From assembly GCF_000764535.1 (NCBI RefSeq), contig NZ_CP009571.1, positions 3,341,001 through 3,405,000 of the forward strand: a DNA stretch of 64,000 bases. The letters are read 5' to 3'. Below the pieces are notes generated by a model. The model saw only the letters and a list, made by a program, of their open reading frames with translations. It searched no databases and was not told the origin of the DNA. Numbering within the stretch: the stretch's first letter is position 1; the number at the start of each line of letters is the position of its first letter. The stretch is from Sphingomonas taxi (lineage in GTDB: Bacteria > Pseudomonadota > Alphaproteobacteria > Sphingomonadales > Sphingomonadaceae). The translations under genes and the position numbers were made by a program. Below are positions 1-8,667 of this stretch, piece after piece.

Positions 1-53
1 TTATCGCATCGGGCACAAGCCGTGTCGCACCGACCGCGGCGGGGAGGCGATCG

Positions 54-575
54 ATGGCCTGTTACGCATTGGGTGACGTCGCACCGCAGCTGGGCGAGGC
101 GGCCTATGTCGCGCCGGGGGCGCAGGTGATCGGCCGGGTCGTGCTCGGCGCCCGCGCCTCGGTGTGGTTCGGCGCGGTGCTGCGCGGCGACAACGACCCG
201 ATCACCGTCGGCGACGAGAGCAATATTCAGGACGGCGCGATGATCCATGCCGATCCCGGCGTACCGACGACGATCGGTCGCGAGGTTACCGTCGGCCACC
301 ACGCCATCGTCCACGGCGCCAGCGTCGGCGACCGCAGCCTGATCGGCATGGGCGCGACTTTGCTCAACCGCGCGGCGATCGGCGCGGATTCGATCGTCGG
401 TGCCAACGCCCTGGTCACCGAGGGCAAGGTCTTCCCCGACGGATCGCTGATCGTCGGCGCCCCCGCCCGCCTCGTCCGCCCGCTGACCGCGGCGGAGATC
501 GCCGGCCTGCGCCTGTCCGCCGCGACCTATGTCGCCAACGCCCGCCGCTATGCCGCGGAACTGACCCCGGTGTGA
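54..575 (+). CDS. gamma-class carbonic anhydrase family protein
   Basis: A 173-residue left-handed beta-helix protein of the gamma-carbonic anhydrase / YrdA group, which uses a trimeric metal site to hydrate CO2 or acts as a related hexapeptide-repeat protein. Hexapeptide-like repeats run through residues 15-140. Candidate metal ligands are His65, His82 and His87, and Arg44, Asp46, Gln59 and Asp60 occupy the places of conserved active-site residues. A good Shine-Dalgarno (GGAGG at 43-47) sits six bases before the ATG. The C-terminal helix is complete. Family assignment is firm. Real carbonic anhydrase activity is not, because many YrdA-like members have no demonstrated activity. Confidence 0.9.
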   Translation: MACYALGDVAPQLGEAAYVAPGAQVIGRVVLGARASVWFGAVLRGDNDPITVGDESNIQDGAMIHADPGVPTTIGREVTVGHHAIVHGASVGDRSLIGMGATLLNRAAIGADSIVGANALVTEGKVFPDGSLIVGAPARLVRPLTAAEIAGLRLSAATYVANARRYAAELTPV

Positions 576-730
576 TGCCGCGGCGGCGTCGGCGCTGTCC
601 TACACGAAACGGCGCATGCTAGGCTTCGCCCGCTCTTTCTCACCGCCGAGTCGCGTCGCCTGCGTGCGTCCGGGGGGCTGCTTCCCATCCGGCTCCTGCA
701 AACCCACGACCGTCCCAAGCCCCTCCAGTA

Positions 731-813
731 CTCCCGCGAAGGCGGGAGCCCAAGGCCCCGGGCGCCGTCAGACGTTGTTCGGCATGACCCTGGGTTCCTG
801 CGTCCGCAGGAAC
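731..813. repeat. paired short hairpins in the 576-970 intergenic region
   Basis: The 395-base gap between the carbonic anhydrase and the leftward hydrolase has no convincing gene. It holds two compact hairpins: a 7-base stem with GAAG loop (731-737 / 742-748) and an 8-base stem with GTCC loop (794-801 / 806-813). Both have the look of dispersed palindromic units, and a comparable CCCGC...GCGGG hairpin recurs at 60133-60152. The rest of the gap, apart from the terminator at 908-939, shows nothing recognisable. Confidence 0.55.
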
Positions 814-907
814 ACGGAAGGACTAGCATCCGAGCGAACCGGACAAAACGCCTCACCTTGGCGGGAGTACGGACGATGGCGTTCAGCCCGGCCCCGCACA
901 TCACCAA

Positions 908-939
908 AACGGAAACGATGATCCACGATCGTTTCCGTT
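908..939 (-). terminator. rho-independent-type terminator of the tyrosine operon / hydrolase
   Basis: A perfect 12-base inverted repeat (908-919 and 928-939) with an 8-base loop lies just downstream of the leftward alpha/beta hydrolase stop at 971. Read leftward it is followed by a short T run (TTTTGG). It would end transcription coming from hpd through the hydrolase. Confidence 0.65.
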
Positions 940-970
940 CAGGTGTCCATCTTGTCCACGTTGCCCCAAT

Positions 971-1933
971 TCAGCCACAATTGGCGGAGGCCTCGCGCAC
1001 GAACCGGGCCGTCGCCTCCGGCGCGGTGATCGGGATCATATGGCCACCCGGCACGATCGCGATCCGCGCGCCCGGAATGATCGCCGCGGTGCGCTCGCCA
1101 TGGCGGACCGGGTCGAGGATCGCGTCGTCGCGGCCGAACAGGATCGCGGTCGGCACCGTCAGCGACGGATAGTGCGCCGCGATCCCCTCGATCTCCTGCG
1201 CCGCGGCGGCGAGGTCGGCGGCGGCGGCGGCGATATTGGCGGGCCGCTGCGACAAGGCGCCGCCGCCGCGGGTGACGAAGTCGGCCGGCGGCGCCTCCGG
1301 CGCGAACACCGCCGCCAGCGTCCGCTCGGCGGTCAGCCGGCTGAGCGGCGTCGCGATCGTCTGCGCGAACAGCCGGCGCACCCCCGGCGGGATCGCCGCC
1401 AGTCCCTTGAACGCCTCGGGCACGTCGTCCTGCGGCTGGGTGAGCGGGGCGATCAGCGCGAGGCCGCGGACCAGTTCGGGCCGCTGGATGGCGAGCGACA
1501 GCGCCAGCGCACCGCCCAGCGAATGGCCGACGACCAGCGGCCGCTCGATGCCGAGCAGGTCGATGAACCGGCCGAGGATCGCCGCCTGTGCGGCGATGCC
1601 GGGCTCGCCCCCGTCGTCGGCGACCGAATAGCCCGAACCCGGCCGGTCGACCAGGATGACGCGATGGTCGGCGGCGAGCGGCGCAAGCATGCCGTAGCTG
1701 AAGTTGCGCACTTGCCCGCCGAGGCCGTGGACCATGACGATCGCCGGCCCGCTGCCGCGGTCGACGTAATGGAGCCGGGCGCCCTCGACCTGGAGGTGGC
1801 GGCCGTCCTGCGGCACCAGCCGCTCCGCCGCGCGTGCCACCCGCTCCGAATAGAGCGACAGGCCGATCCCGCCCGCGCCGAGCGCGGACGCCCCGATCAA
1901 ACCCGCCAGGCTCCAGCGTGTCCCGCCGATCAT
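971..1933 (-). CDS. alpha/beta hydrolase, membrane-anchored
   Basis: A 320-residue alpha/beta hydrolase. An N-terminal hydrophobic segment (about residues 8-28) suggests a membrane anchor or uncleaved signal. The oxyanion-loop motif HGLGG is at 69-73, the nucleophile elbow GHSLGG puts the catalytic Ser at 138, and the likely acid and base are Asp270 and His298, so the triad is complete. It lies 58 bases downstream of the Rieske gene on the same strand and before a terminator, so it may be the last gene of the tyrosine catabolic operon. The substrate cannot be read from sequence; esterase, epoxide hydrolase or C-C hydrolase are all possible. Confidence 0.85.
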   Translation of the reverse strand: MIGGTRWSLAGLIGASALGAGGIGLSLYSERVARAAERLVPQDGRHLQVEGARLHYVDRGSGPAIVMVHGLGGQVRNFSYGMLAPLAADHRVILVDRPGSGYSVADDGGEPGIAAQAAILGRFIDLLGIERPLVVGHSLGGALALSLAIQRPELVRGLALIAPLTQPQDDVPEAFKGLAAIPPGVRRLFAQTIATPLSRLTAERTLAAVFAPEAPPADFVTRGGGALSQRPANIAAAAADLAAAAQEIEGIAAHYPSLTVPTAILFGRDDAILDPVRHGERTAAIIPGARIAIVPGGHMIPITAPEATARFVREASANCG

Positions 1934-1991
1934 CTCCGTGCCTCCTCAACCCCCGCGCCAGCGGCGGAGTGTAGCAGCGGCGGGCGATTTG

Positions 1992-2348
1992 TCAGGCGGT
2001 CGTGACGACCCCGTCGACCACCGCGACCGGCCACGCGCCGAGCCGCTGGCCGAGGCACGGGCCGCCGACGCACAGCCCGTCGTCGAGCGTGAACAGTGCG
2101 CCGTGCCAGCTGCACGCGATCAGATCGCCGGCGGGGGTCAGATAATCGTCCAGCGTCTGCGCCAGCGGCACGCCGGCATGCGGGCAGCGGTCGACATAGC
2201 CGACGACGCCGTCGCCGCGGCGGACGACGAAGCCGTGGAAGCGCCCGGCGCGCATCTGGAGCACGAAATTGCGCGCCTTGCCGTCGGCGATCTCGGCGAG
2301 CGGCGCCAGCGCGACGCCGGCGGGGGTGGCGGACAGGCGTTCGCTCAC
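1992..2348 (-). CDS. Rieske [2Fe-2S] ferredoxin-like protein
   Basis: A 118-residue stand-alone Rieske domain. The two cluster-binding boxes are CPH (Cys55, His57) and CSWH (Cys79, His82), the usual C-x-H ... C-x-x-H pattern. The start is GTG at 2348, chosen because it overlaps the maiA stop as GTGA and because the sequence upstream in this frame is the shadow of maiA. No signal peptide is present, so the protein is cytosolic. Small Rieske proteins usually pass electrons to ring-hydroxylating oxygenases, but no such oxygenase is nearby. Its coupling to hmgA-maiA suggests a role linked to aromatic amino acid breakdown, by inference only. Confidence 0.88.
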   Translation of the reverse strand: MSERLSATPAGVALAPLAEIADGKARNFVLQMRAGRFHGFVVRRGDGVVGYVDRCPHAGVPLAQTLDDYLTPAGDLIACSWHGALFTLDDGLCVGGPCLGQRLGAWPVAVVDGVVTTA

Positions 2349-2974
2349 GCGTCGGCGTCGGGCTGGCGGCTGGGGTGGGCGGCTTCGGCGCGCGCCGCGG
2401 TCCGCGAGGCCGTGGCGACGAGGCGGGGGTAGGGGCCGGTATCCACCCCGAACCGGACCGCCGAATAGAGCGCCGGCACGGTGACGCAATCGGCGAGCGT
2501 CGGTGCGTCGCCATAAGCGAAATCGCCGCCGTGGCGCGCGATCAGCGCCTCGATCGCCGCGAAGCCATCGGTCATCCAATGCGCCATCCACGCGTTGACC
2601 TGCGGTTCCGACGCGTCGAAATCCTGTCGCAGCGCCTTGAGCGTGCGCAGATTGTGGAGCGGGTGGACGTCGGTGGCGAGCGTCGCCACCATCGCGCGGA
2701 CGATCGCCCGGCCGTCGGCATTGCCGGGCAGCAGCGGCGGCGACGGGAAACGCTCGTCGAGCCATTCGAGGATCGCGACGCTCTGCGTCAGGACCAGGCC
2801 GTCGACCTCCAGCGCCGGCACCAGCCGCTGCGGGTTGAGCGCGGCATAGGCCGGGTCGGCCTGTCCGCCGGTGCGCAGGTCGTAATTGACCTGCTCATAG
2901 GCCAGCCCCTTCAGCGCCAGCGCGATCCGCACCCGATAGGCGGCGCCCGAGCGCCAATAGCCGTGAAGGATCAC
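2345..2974 (-). CDS. maiA: maleylacetoacetate isomerase (zeta-class GST)
   Basis: A 209-residue glutathione-dependent cis-trans isomerase converting maleylacetoacetate to fumarylacetoacetate in tyrosine catabolism. It has a GST N-domain (1-82) with the sequence [11 protein letters not shown], where the family usually has a second Ser (SS/SC) but here has Gly, then the PALEVDG and [12 protein letters not shown] glutathione-binding segments and an all-helical C-domain. The GTG start at 2974 overlaps the hmgA stop (GTGA), and the stop overlaps the Rieske start in the same way. An upstream extension to 3019 is open but would lie inside hmgA. Assignment rests on fold plus operon position. Confidence 0.9.
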   Translation of the reverse strand: MILHGYWRSGAAYRVRIALALKGLAYEQVNYDLRTGGQADPAYAALNPQRLVPALEVDGLVLTQSVAILEWLDERFPSPPLLPGNADGRAIVRAMVATLATDVHPLHNLRTLKALRQDFDASEPQVNAWMAHWMTDGFAAIEALIARHGGDFAYGDAPTLADCVTVPALYSAVRFGVDTGPYPRLVATASRTAARAEAAHPSRQPDADA

Positions 2975-4287
2975 GCCGCCGGGCTTTGCGGCAGCACCGC
3001 CTTGGGGAAGTCCGCCCATACCGCGTCGTAATCGAGCTGGGCATGGTGGAGCGCGTGGTGGGTCGGCCGGTAGGGCCAGCAGCTCTCCAGCATGAACGCC
3101 ATCGTGCCGTCGATCTTGTGCGGCTTGAGCTCGGCGGCGGAGGCGCCCTGCCAGCTCGCCAGATCGGGGCCGTGCCCGGCCATCAGATTGTGGAGGCTGA
3201 TCCCGCCCGGCGCGAAGCCGTGTGCCTTCGCGTCATAGGCGCCGGTGATCAGGCCCATCGCCTCGGACATGACGTTGCGGTGGAACCAGGGCGGCCGGAA
3301 CGTGTCCTCGGCGACCATCCAGCGCGGCGGGAAGATGACGAAATCGGCATTGGCGCGGCCCGGCACGTCGCTCGGGCTGGTCAGCAGCGTGAAGATCGAG
3401 GGGTCGGGATGGTCGAAGCTCACCGTGTTGATCGTGTTGAACCGCGCGAGGTCGTAGCGCCACGGCGCGAGATTGCCGTGCCACGCCACCACGTCGAGCG
3501 GGCTGTGGTCGAGCGTCGTCGTCCACAGTGATCCCATGAACTTCTGGATCACTTCGGTCGGTTCGTCGCGATCCTCGAACCAGGCGACCGGCGTCTCGAA
3601 ATCGCGCGGGTTGGCGAGGCCGTTGGCGCCGATCGGGCCGAGGTCGGGCAGCCGGAACAGGCTGCCGTGATTCTCGCAGACATAGCCCTTGGCGCTGCCA
3701 TCGGGCAGCAGCGCGCGGAAGCGCACGCCGCGCGGGATCAGCGCGATCTGGCCGGGCGCGACCATCATCCGGCCAAGCTCGGTCAACAGTTCGAGCCGCC
3801 CCTCCTGCGGCACGAACAGCAACTCGCCGTCGGCATCGGTGAAGACGCGCGCGGTCATGTCGGCATTGGCGGCATAGACGTGGAGCGCCACGCCCTCGAG
3901 ATCGGCGGGGTCGCGGTTGGCGAGCATCGTCGTCATGCCGTCGATCAGGTCGGTGTCCACCGGTGCATCGGGGCACGGGTCCCAGCGCAGCCGGTTGGGG
4001 GCGAGCGGCGCATCGCTAATGCCGGGGGCGAACCGCTGCGCGCCCTCATAGCGCACGTACGGCGGATGCTCGGCGGTCGGCCGCATCCGGTAAAGCCACG
4101 ACCGGCGATTCTCGTGCCGCGGCGCGGTGAAGGCGGTGCCGCTGAGCTGCTCGGCATACAGGCCGAAGGCGGGCCGCTGCGGTGCGTTGCGGCCGATCGG
4201 CAGCGCGCCGACGACCGCCTCGGTGGAAACGTGATTGCCGAAGCCGGGGATATAATCGGCCTCGCTCCCGGGGTGGTGGACTGTCAT
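2971..4287 (-). CDS. hmgA: homogentisate 1,2-dioxygenase
   Basis: A 438-residue non-haem Fe(II) ring-cleaving dioxygenase that opens homogentisate to maleylacetoacetate, full length for the family. The iron ligands correspond to His336, Glu342 and His372, within FHRNVMSE and GHGPD, matching the spacing of the well studied human enzyme. A purine-rich Shine-Dalgarno (AGGAGAGGA) lies upstream of the ATG. It sits 42 bases after hpd and is coupled to maiA, forming the centre of the tyrosine operon. Confidence 0.97.
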   Translation of the reverse strand: MTVHHPGSEADYIPGFGNHVSTEAVVGALPIGRNAPQRPAFGLYAEQLSGTAFTAPRHENRRSWLYRMRPTAEHPPYVRYEGAQRFAPGISDAPLAPNRLRWDPCPDAPVDTDLIDGMTTMLANRDPADLEGVALHVYAANADMTARVFTDADGELLFVPQEGRLELLTELGRMMVAPGQIALIPRGVRFRALLPDGSAKGYVCENHGSLFRLPDLGPIGANGLANPRDFETPVAWFEDRDEPTEVIQKFMGSLWTTTLDHSPLDVVAWHGNLAPWRYDLARFNTINTVSFDHPDPSIFTLLTSPSDVPGRANADFVIFPPRWMVAEDTFRPPWFHRNVMSEAMGLITGAYDAKAHGFAPGGISLHNLMAGHGPDLASWQGASAAELKPHKIDGTMAFMLESCWPYRPTHHALHHAQLDYDAVWADFPKAVLPQSPAA

Positions 4288-4329
4288 TGTTTTAGCGTCC
4301 TCTCCTGCTCCACCACCCCGTCCGCAAAC

Positions 4330-5409
4330 TCATGCGTCGACGGTGATCACCCCGCGACGGATCTGGTCCAGCTCGATCGACTCGTACAGCGCCTGGAAAT
4401 TGCCGTTGCCGAAGCCCTCATTGCCCTTGCGCTGGATGATCTCGAAGAAGATCGGCCCGACCATCGTCTCGGTGAAGATCTGCAACAGCAATCCCTCCTC
4501 GCCGACGTTGCCGTCGATCAGAATGCGGTTGGCGCGCAGCCGTTCCAGATCCTCGCCATGATTCGGCACGCGCTTGTCGACCAGCTCGTAATAGGTCTCG
4601 ATCGTGTCTTGCAGCTTGACGCCGCGGGCGCGCAGCTTCTCGACCGTCGCGTAGATATCGTCGGTGGTCAGCGCGAGATGCTGGATGCCCTCGCCGTTGT
4701 AATCGCGGATGAATTCCTCGATCTGGCTCTTGTCGTCCTGGCTCTCGTTGAGCGGGATGCGGATCGCACGATCGGGCGCGATCATCGCCTGGCTGAACAG
4801 ACCCGTCGCCTTGCCCTTGATGTCGAAATACTTCTGCTCCTCGAAGCCGAAGATCTGGCCGTAGAAGGCCGACCACGTCCGCATCTGGCCGCGGCGGACG
4901 TTGTGGGTGAGGTGGTCGAGCACGTCGAGTCCGACGGAATTGGCCGCCTCCGCCTCGGCGGCGCCGGGCACCTGGTCCCAATCGTCGTAGACGCTGCCCG
5001 TCGCACCATGACGATCGACGAGATAGAGCAGCGAGCCGCCGATCCCCTCCAGCGCGGGCAATCCCTCCAGCGCCGCGCCCGCCGGCGCCGGCTTGGCACC
5101 ACGCGCGATCGCCGCGTCGTAAGCGGCCTGCGCGTCCGCGACACGGAACGCCATCGCGCTCGCCGACGGCCCGTGCGCGGCACGGAAGTCGGCGGCGTGG
5201 CCGGTCGGTTCGCGGTTGAGCAGCAGGTTGATTCGCCCCTGCTTGTAGCGGGTCAGCGCCTTGGTAGGGTGTGTCGCGGCGACGACGAAGCCCAATGCCT
5301 CGAATTGCGCGGCGAGCGCATCCGGATCGGGCGAAGTGAATTCGCAGAATTCGAAGCCGTCGAGCCCCATCGGGTTGACGTCGATCTGATCGGCCGAAAG
5401 GTCGGACAT
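4330..5409 (-). CDS. hpd: 4-hydroxyphenylpyruvate dioxygenase
   Basis: A 359-residue enzyme converting 4-hydroxyphenylpyruvate to homogentisate, the first committed step of tyrosine breakdown here. It has two vicinal-oxygen-chelate halves. The C-terminal half carries the Fe(II) ligands His166 (in DHLTHN), His244 (in QHLAL) and Glu323 (in FFEII). The ATG at 5409 is chosen over an in-frame upstream start at 5463 because the extra 18 residues would run through the promoter and operator region. It is the first gene of the leftward operon and diverges from a MarR regulator. Confidence 0.97.
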   Translation of the reverse strand: MSDLSADQIDVNPMGLDGFEFCEFTSPDPDALAAQFEALGFVVAATHPTKALTRYKQGRINLLLNREPTGHAADFRAAHGPSASAMAFRVADAQAAYDAAIARGAKPAPAGAALEGLPALEGIGGSLLYLVDRHGATGSVYDDWDQVPGAAEAEAANSVGLDVLDHLTHNVRRGQMRTWSAFYGQIFGFEEQKYFDIKGKATGLFSQAMIAPDRAIRIPLNESQDDKSQIEEFIRDYNGEGIQHLALTTDDIYATVEKLRARGVKLQDTIETYYELVDKRVPNHGEDLERLRANRILIDGNVGEEGLLLQIFTETMVGPIFFEIIQRKGNEGFGNGNFQALYESIELDQIRRGVITVDA

Positions 5410-5425
5410 GGCAGCAGCTCCGAAA

Positions 5426-5491
5426 TGGTATCGTCTGTTACCAAATCTTTGCGGCATTGCCAAACTGGTGTCAACTGATACGAAACCGTAT
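5426..5491. promoter_or_regulatory. hpd/marR divergent promoter with two candidate operators
   Basis: The 80-base gap between hpd and marR holds a leftward promoter candidate: TTGACA at 5474-5469, an 18-base spacer and AAAGAT at 5450-5445. Two dyads flank it. TGGTA-N8-TACCA (5426-5430 / 5439-5443) lies just downstream of the -10. ATACG-N4-CGTAT (5478-5482 / 5487-5491) overlaps the marR start codon. Placement fits a repressor binding both genes' control regions. Confidence 0.5.
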
Positions 5492-5945
5492 GGCCTCGTC
5501 CGTCCGCCGCCTCGTCCTCGACGACTTCATTCCCTATCGACTGTCGGTGACCTCCAATCTGGTCAGCGACTCGATCGCAAGGGCCTATGAATCGCTGTTC
5601 GGGCTGACCATCCCCGAATGGCGGCTGGTCGCGGTCATCGCCGAGACCGGCGGCATCACCCAGCAGGCGATCGGCGCCAAGACGCTGATGGACAAGGTGA
5701 CGGTGAGCCGCGCCGCGATCGCATTGGTCGGCCGCGGCCTGCTCGCGCGGCGCGACAATCCGGAGGATCGGCGCTCGCACCTGCTCGAACTCACCGATGC
5801 CGGCCGCGACCTCTATGCCGTGGTGGCGCCCAAGGCGCTCGATCTCGAAAGCCGCATCTTCGACGCCTTCGACCCGCAAGAGGTCGCGCAATTCGTCGCG
5901 ATGCTGCGGCGGATCGAGAGCGTGACGCTGGATATCGGCAGATAA
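5490..5945 (+). CDS. MarR-family transcriptional regulator
   Basis: A 151-residue winged-helix regulator. A MarR core is visible: dimer helices at the N-terminus, the recognition region TLMDKVTVSRA near residues 62-72, and the wing RRDNPEDRRSHLLELT around 86-101. The ATG at 5490 is preferred to one at 5457, which would add 11 residues encoded by promoter sequence. It is transcribed away from hpd and its start codon lies within a dyad, so autoregulation plus control of the tyrosine operon is likely. Ligand unknown; homogentisate or 4-hydroxyphenylpyruvate would be natural candidates by inference. Confidence 0.9.
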   Translation: MASSVRRLVLDDFIPYRLSVTSNLVSDSIARAYESLFGLTIPEWRLVAVIAETGGITQQAIGAKTLMDKVTVSRAAIALVGRGLLARRDNPEDRRSHLLELTDAGRDLYAVVAPKALDLESRIFDAFDPQEVAQFVAMLRRIESVTLDIGR

Positions 5946-6026
5946 GCCAGGGTCGATCCTCCGGCCGGCACAATTATGCGACAATTGCCGATTAGCAGCA
6001 GCCGGAGTGTTCAAAGGGTATTCGGT

Positions 6027-8663
6027 ATGCGTGTCGCGGTGGTGATGATGATGGCGGTGAGCTGGCCGGCGCTGGCGACCGCGCAGCAGGCGCCTGTGCC
6101 GACCGCCGCCCCGACCCAGCCCCAGGCCGCGCCGACCGCGGCGGATGCCCCCGCGACGGCCACGCCGGCGGCGCAATCCACCACGCCGACCGCAACGGAG
6201 GCCACGCCCGTCGCGCAGACGACGCCGGCGGCGGAGACCGAAGAAGAGGATAGCGACATCGTCGTCACCGGCCGCCGCCCGCCCGGCTCGGTGGTCGGCG
6301 ACATTCCCGCCGAACAGGTGCTCAGCCCGGCCGACGTGCGCAGCTATGGCGTCAGCAGCGTCTCCGACCTGCTCACCGAACTGGCACCGCAGACGCGCAG
6401 CGGCGCGGGTGGCGCGCCGGTGGTGCTGCTCGACGGCAAGCGCATCTCGGGCTTCCAGGAAATCCGCGACATCCCGACCGAGGCGATCCTCCGCGTCGAC
6501 ATCCTGCCCGAGGAGGTGGCGCTCAAATACGGCTATACCGCCGACCAGAAGGTGGTGAATTTCGTGCTGCGCCGCCGCTTCCGGTCGACCACGGTCGAAC
6601 TGGCCGACAAGGCCCCGACCGAGGGCGGCACGAACAGTCCGCAGGGAGATCTCGACCTGCTGACGATCCGCAACGGCTCGCGGCTCAACATCCACAGCAA
6701 ATACACGCAGAGTTCGGCGCTGACCGAAGCGGAACGCGATATCAGCGTCGCGACGACCGAAGGCGCGACGCCCGGCTACGATCAGCGGCCGTATCGTACG
6801 CTCCAGCCGTTCAGCCGCAGCTTCGGCACCAACGCCACCTATGCGCGGCCGATCGGCGACGTCAGCGCCACCTTGAACGGCGAGCTGACCGCGACGCAGA
6901 CCGTCGGCCAATTCGGGCGGCAGCTCGATGCGTCGGGCCAGCCGATCAGCGACGCGCTGACCCAGCGCAGCAACGGTATCACCGCGCATCTCGGCACCAG
7001 CCTCAACGGCCGGCTGAGCCCGCGCTGGCTCTGGACGGTGACCGGCGCCTACGACCGCGCGGAAAACCGCACCGACACGCAGACCGGCGTCACCACGCCC
7101 GACAATCGTGCGCGTTCGACGTCGAACACCGGCGACCTCGAAGCGCTCGCCAACGGTCCGCTGTTCACGCTGCCCGCGGGCGACGTCTCCACCGCGATCC
7201 GGATCGGCGCGCAGACCAGCGATTTCACCAGCGCCTCCTTCGGCGAGCGGATCAGCAGCGGCAGCGTGTCGCGGGACGCGGTCAACGGTCGCGTCAACAT
7301 CGACGTGCCGATCGCCAGCCGCTCGCGCGCCGTGCTCGGCTGGCTCGGCAACCTGTCGGTCAACGGCAATGCCGCGATCAACCAGCTTTCCGATTTCGGC
7401 ACGCTGACCGCTTATGGTTATGGCGTGAACTGGGGGCCGATCGACAGCCTGCGGGTGATCGGATCGATCAACCAGCAGGATGTCGCACCGACCGCGACGC
7501 AGCTCGGCAACCCGACGGTGGAGACGCCCAACGCGCGCGTCTTCGATTATGTCAGCGGCCAGACGGTGACGGTGACGACGATCAGCGGCGGCAATCCCGA
7601 CCTGCGGTCGAGCAGCCGCCGCGTCACCCGGCTCGGCGTGACGCTCAAGCCTTGGAGCGACAAGGACCTGACGCTGATCGGCACGTACACCAAGCAGGAC
7701 ACGCGCAACCCGATCCAGTCCTTCCCGTCGCCGACCGCGGCGATCGAGGCGGCATTTCCCGATCGCTTCACCCGCGACGCGGCGGGCGATCTCACCCGGC
7801 TCGACGCCCGCCCGATCAATTTCGCGCGTGCGGTGAGCGAGCAGTTCCGCTGGGGGATCAACTTCTCCAGGCCGATCAAGTCGAAGGTGCAGAAGGAGCT
7901 CGAGGCGTTCCGTGCGGGTACCGGGCCCAACCCCTTTGCCGGCATGCGCTTTCCCGGCGGGGGCGGGCGGTTCGGCGGCGCGCGGGCCAGCGCCGACGGC
8001 GCTCCGCCGTCACCGGGTGCGGAGGGTGCGCCGCCGCCACCATCGCCGGGTGCCGATGGCGCGCCCCCGCCGCCGCCCGGTGCCGATGGTCCACCGCCCG
8101 GCGGCGGCGGCGGGCGCGGCTTCGGTGGCGGTGGTGGTCGCGGCTTCGGCGGCGGCGGTCGTGGCGGTCAGGGCGGTGGGCGTATCCAGTTCGCGCTATA
8201 CCATACGTGGCATCTCACCGAGCGCGTCACCGTCGCGAACGGCGGGCCGCTGCTCGACCTGCTCAACGGCGATGCGACCGGATCGAGCGGTGGCCAGCCG
8301 CGGCACGAGTTCGAGGCGCAGGCCGGCTATTCGAACAACGGCATCGGCGTGCGCCTGTCCGCCGATTACGCGACCGGCACCCGCGTCAACGGCGGGACGT
8401 CCGCCAATCCACAGACGCTGCGCTTCTCCGGCCTTGCCACCGCCAATCTGCGGCTGTTCGCGGACCTCGGCCAGCAACTGAAGCTGGTCAAGGCGCATCC
8501 CTGGGTGCGCGGCGCGCGCGTGACGCTGTCGGTCGACAACATCCTCAACACCCGCCAGACCGTTCGCGATGCGGCGGGCGTGACGCCGATCAGCTACCAG
8601 CCCGATTACCTCGACCCGCTTGGCCGGACGGTGCGGCTGAGCCTCCGCAAACTGTTCTTCTGA
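6027..8663 (+). CDS. TonB-dependent receptor with Pro/Gly-rich insertion
   Basis: An 878-residue outer-membrane transporter. The signal peptide ends near ALATAQQ (about residues 1-22), followed by an Ala/Pro/Thr-rich linker and a TonB-box-like DIVVTGRR at about residue 75. A plug domain follows (VLLDGKRISGF), then a beta-barrel ending in the terminal Phe typical of outer-membrane proteins. The ATG at 6027 gives a clean signal peptide; an upstream start at 5976 would spoil it. Residues about 640-715 (bases 7945-8180) form a low-complexity insertion of PGG, PPPPGADG and GRGFGGGG repeats inside the barrel. The substrate is unknown and no transport partner gene is adjacent. Confidence 0.92.
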   Translation: MRVAVVMMMAVSWPALATAQQAPVPTAAPTQPQAAPTAADAPATATPAAQSTTPTATEATPVAQTTPAAETEEEDSDIVVTGRRPPGSVVGDIPAEQVLSPADVRSYGVSSVSDLLTELAPQTRSGAGGAPVVLLDGKRISGFQEIRDIPTEAILRVDILPEEVALKYGYTADQKVVNFVLRRRFRSTTVELADKAPTEGGTNSPQGDLDLLTIRNGSRLNIHSKYTQSSALTEAERDISVATTEGATPGYDQRPYRTLQPFSRSFGTNATYARPIGDVSATLNGELTATQTVGQFGRQLDASGQPISDALTQRSNGITAHLGTSLNGRLSPRWLWTVTGAYDRAENRTDTQTGVTTPDNRARSTSNTGDLEALANGPLFTLPAGDVSTAIRIGAQTSDFTSASFGERISSGSVSRDAVNGRVNIDVPIASRSRAVLGWLGNLSVNGNAAINQLSDFGTLTAYGYGVNWGPIDSLRVIGSINQQDVAPTATQLGNPTVETPNARVFDYVSGQTVTVTTISGGNPDLRSSSRRVTRLGVTLKPWSDKDLTLIGTYTKQDTRNPIQSFPSPTAAIEAAFPDRFTRDAAGDLTRLDARPINFARAVSEQFRWGINFSRPIKSKVQKELEAFRAGTGPNPFAGMRFPGGGGRFGGARASADGAPPSPGAEGAPPPPSPGADGAPPPPPGADGPPPGGGGGRGFGGGGGRGFGGGGRGGQGGGRIQFALYHTWHLTERVTVANGGPLLDLLNGDATGSSGGQPRHEFEAQAGYSNNGIGVRLSADYATGTRVNGGTSANPQTLRFSGLATANLRLFADLGQQLKLVKAHPWVRGARVTLSVDNILNTRQTVRDAAGVTPISYQPDYLDPLGRTVRLSLRKLFF

Positions 8664-8667
8664 GGAC

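Noticed and set aside
1..53. Possible end of an upstream gene
   Set aside because: Too short to recognise; only the ribosome-binding site of the carbonic anhydrase gene is supported.
858..1172. Plus-strand frame crossing the terminator and the hydrolase end
   Set aside because: It runs through a terminator palindrome and antisense coding sequence, with no ribosome site or family match.
3667..5478. Large plus-strand open frame opposite hmgA and hpd
   Set aside because: The opposite strand encodes full-length enzymes with intact iron ligands; the plus-strand frame has no recognisable domain.
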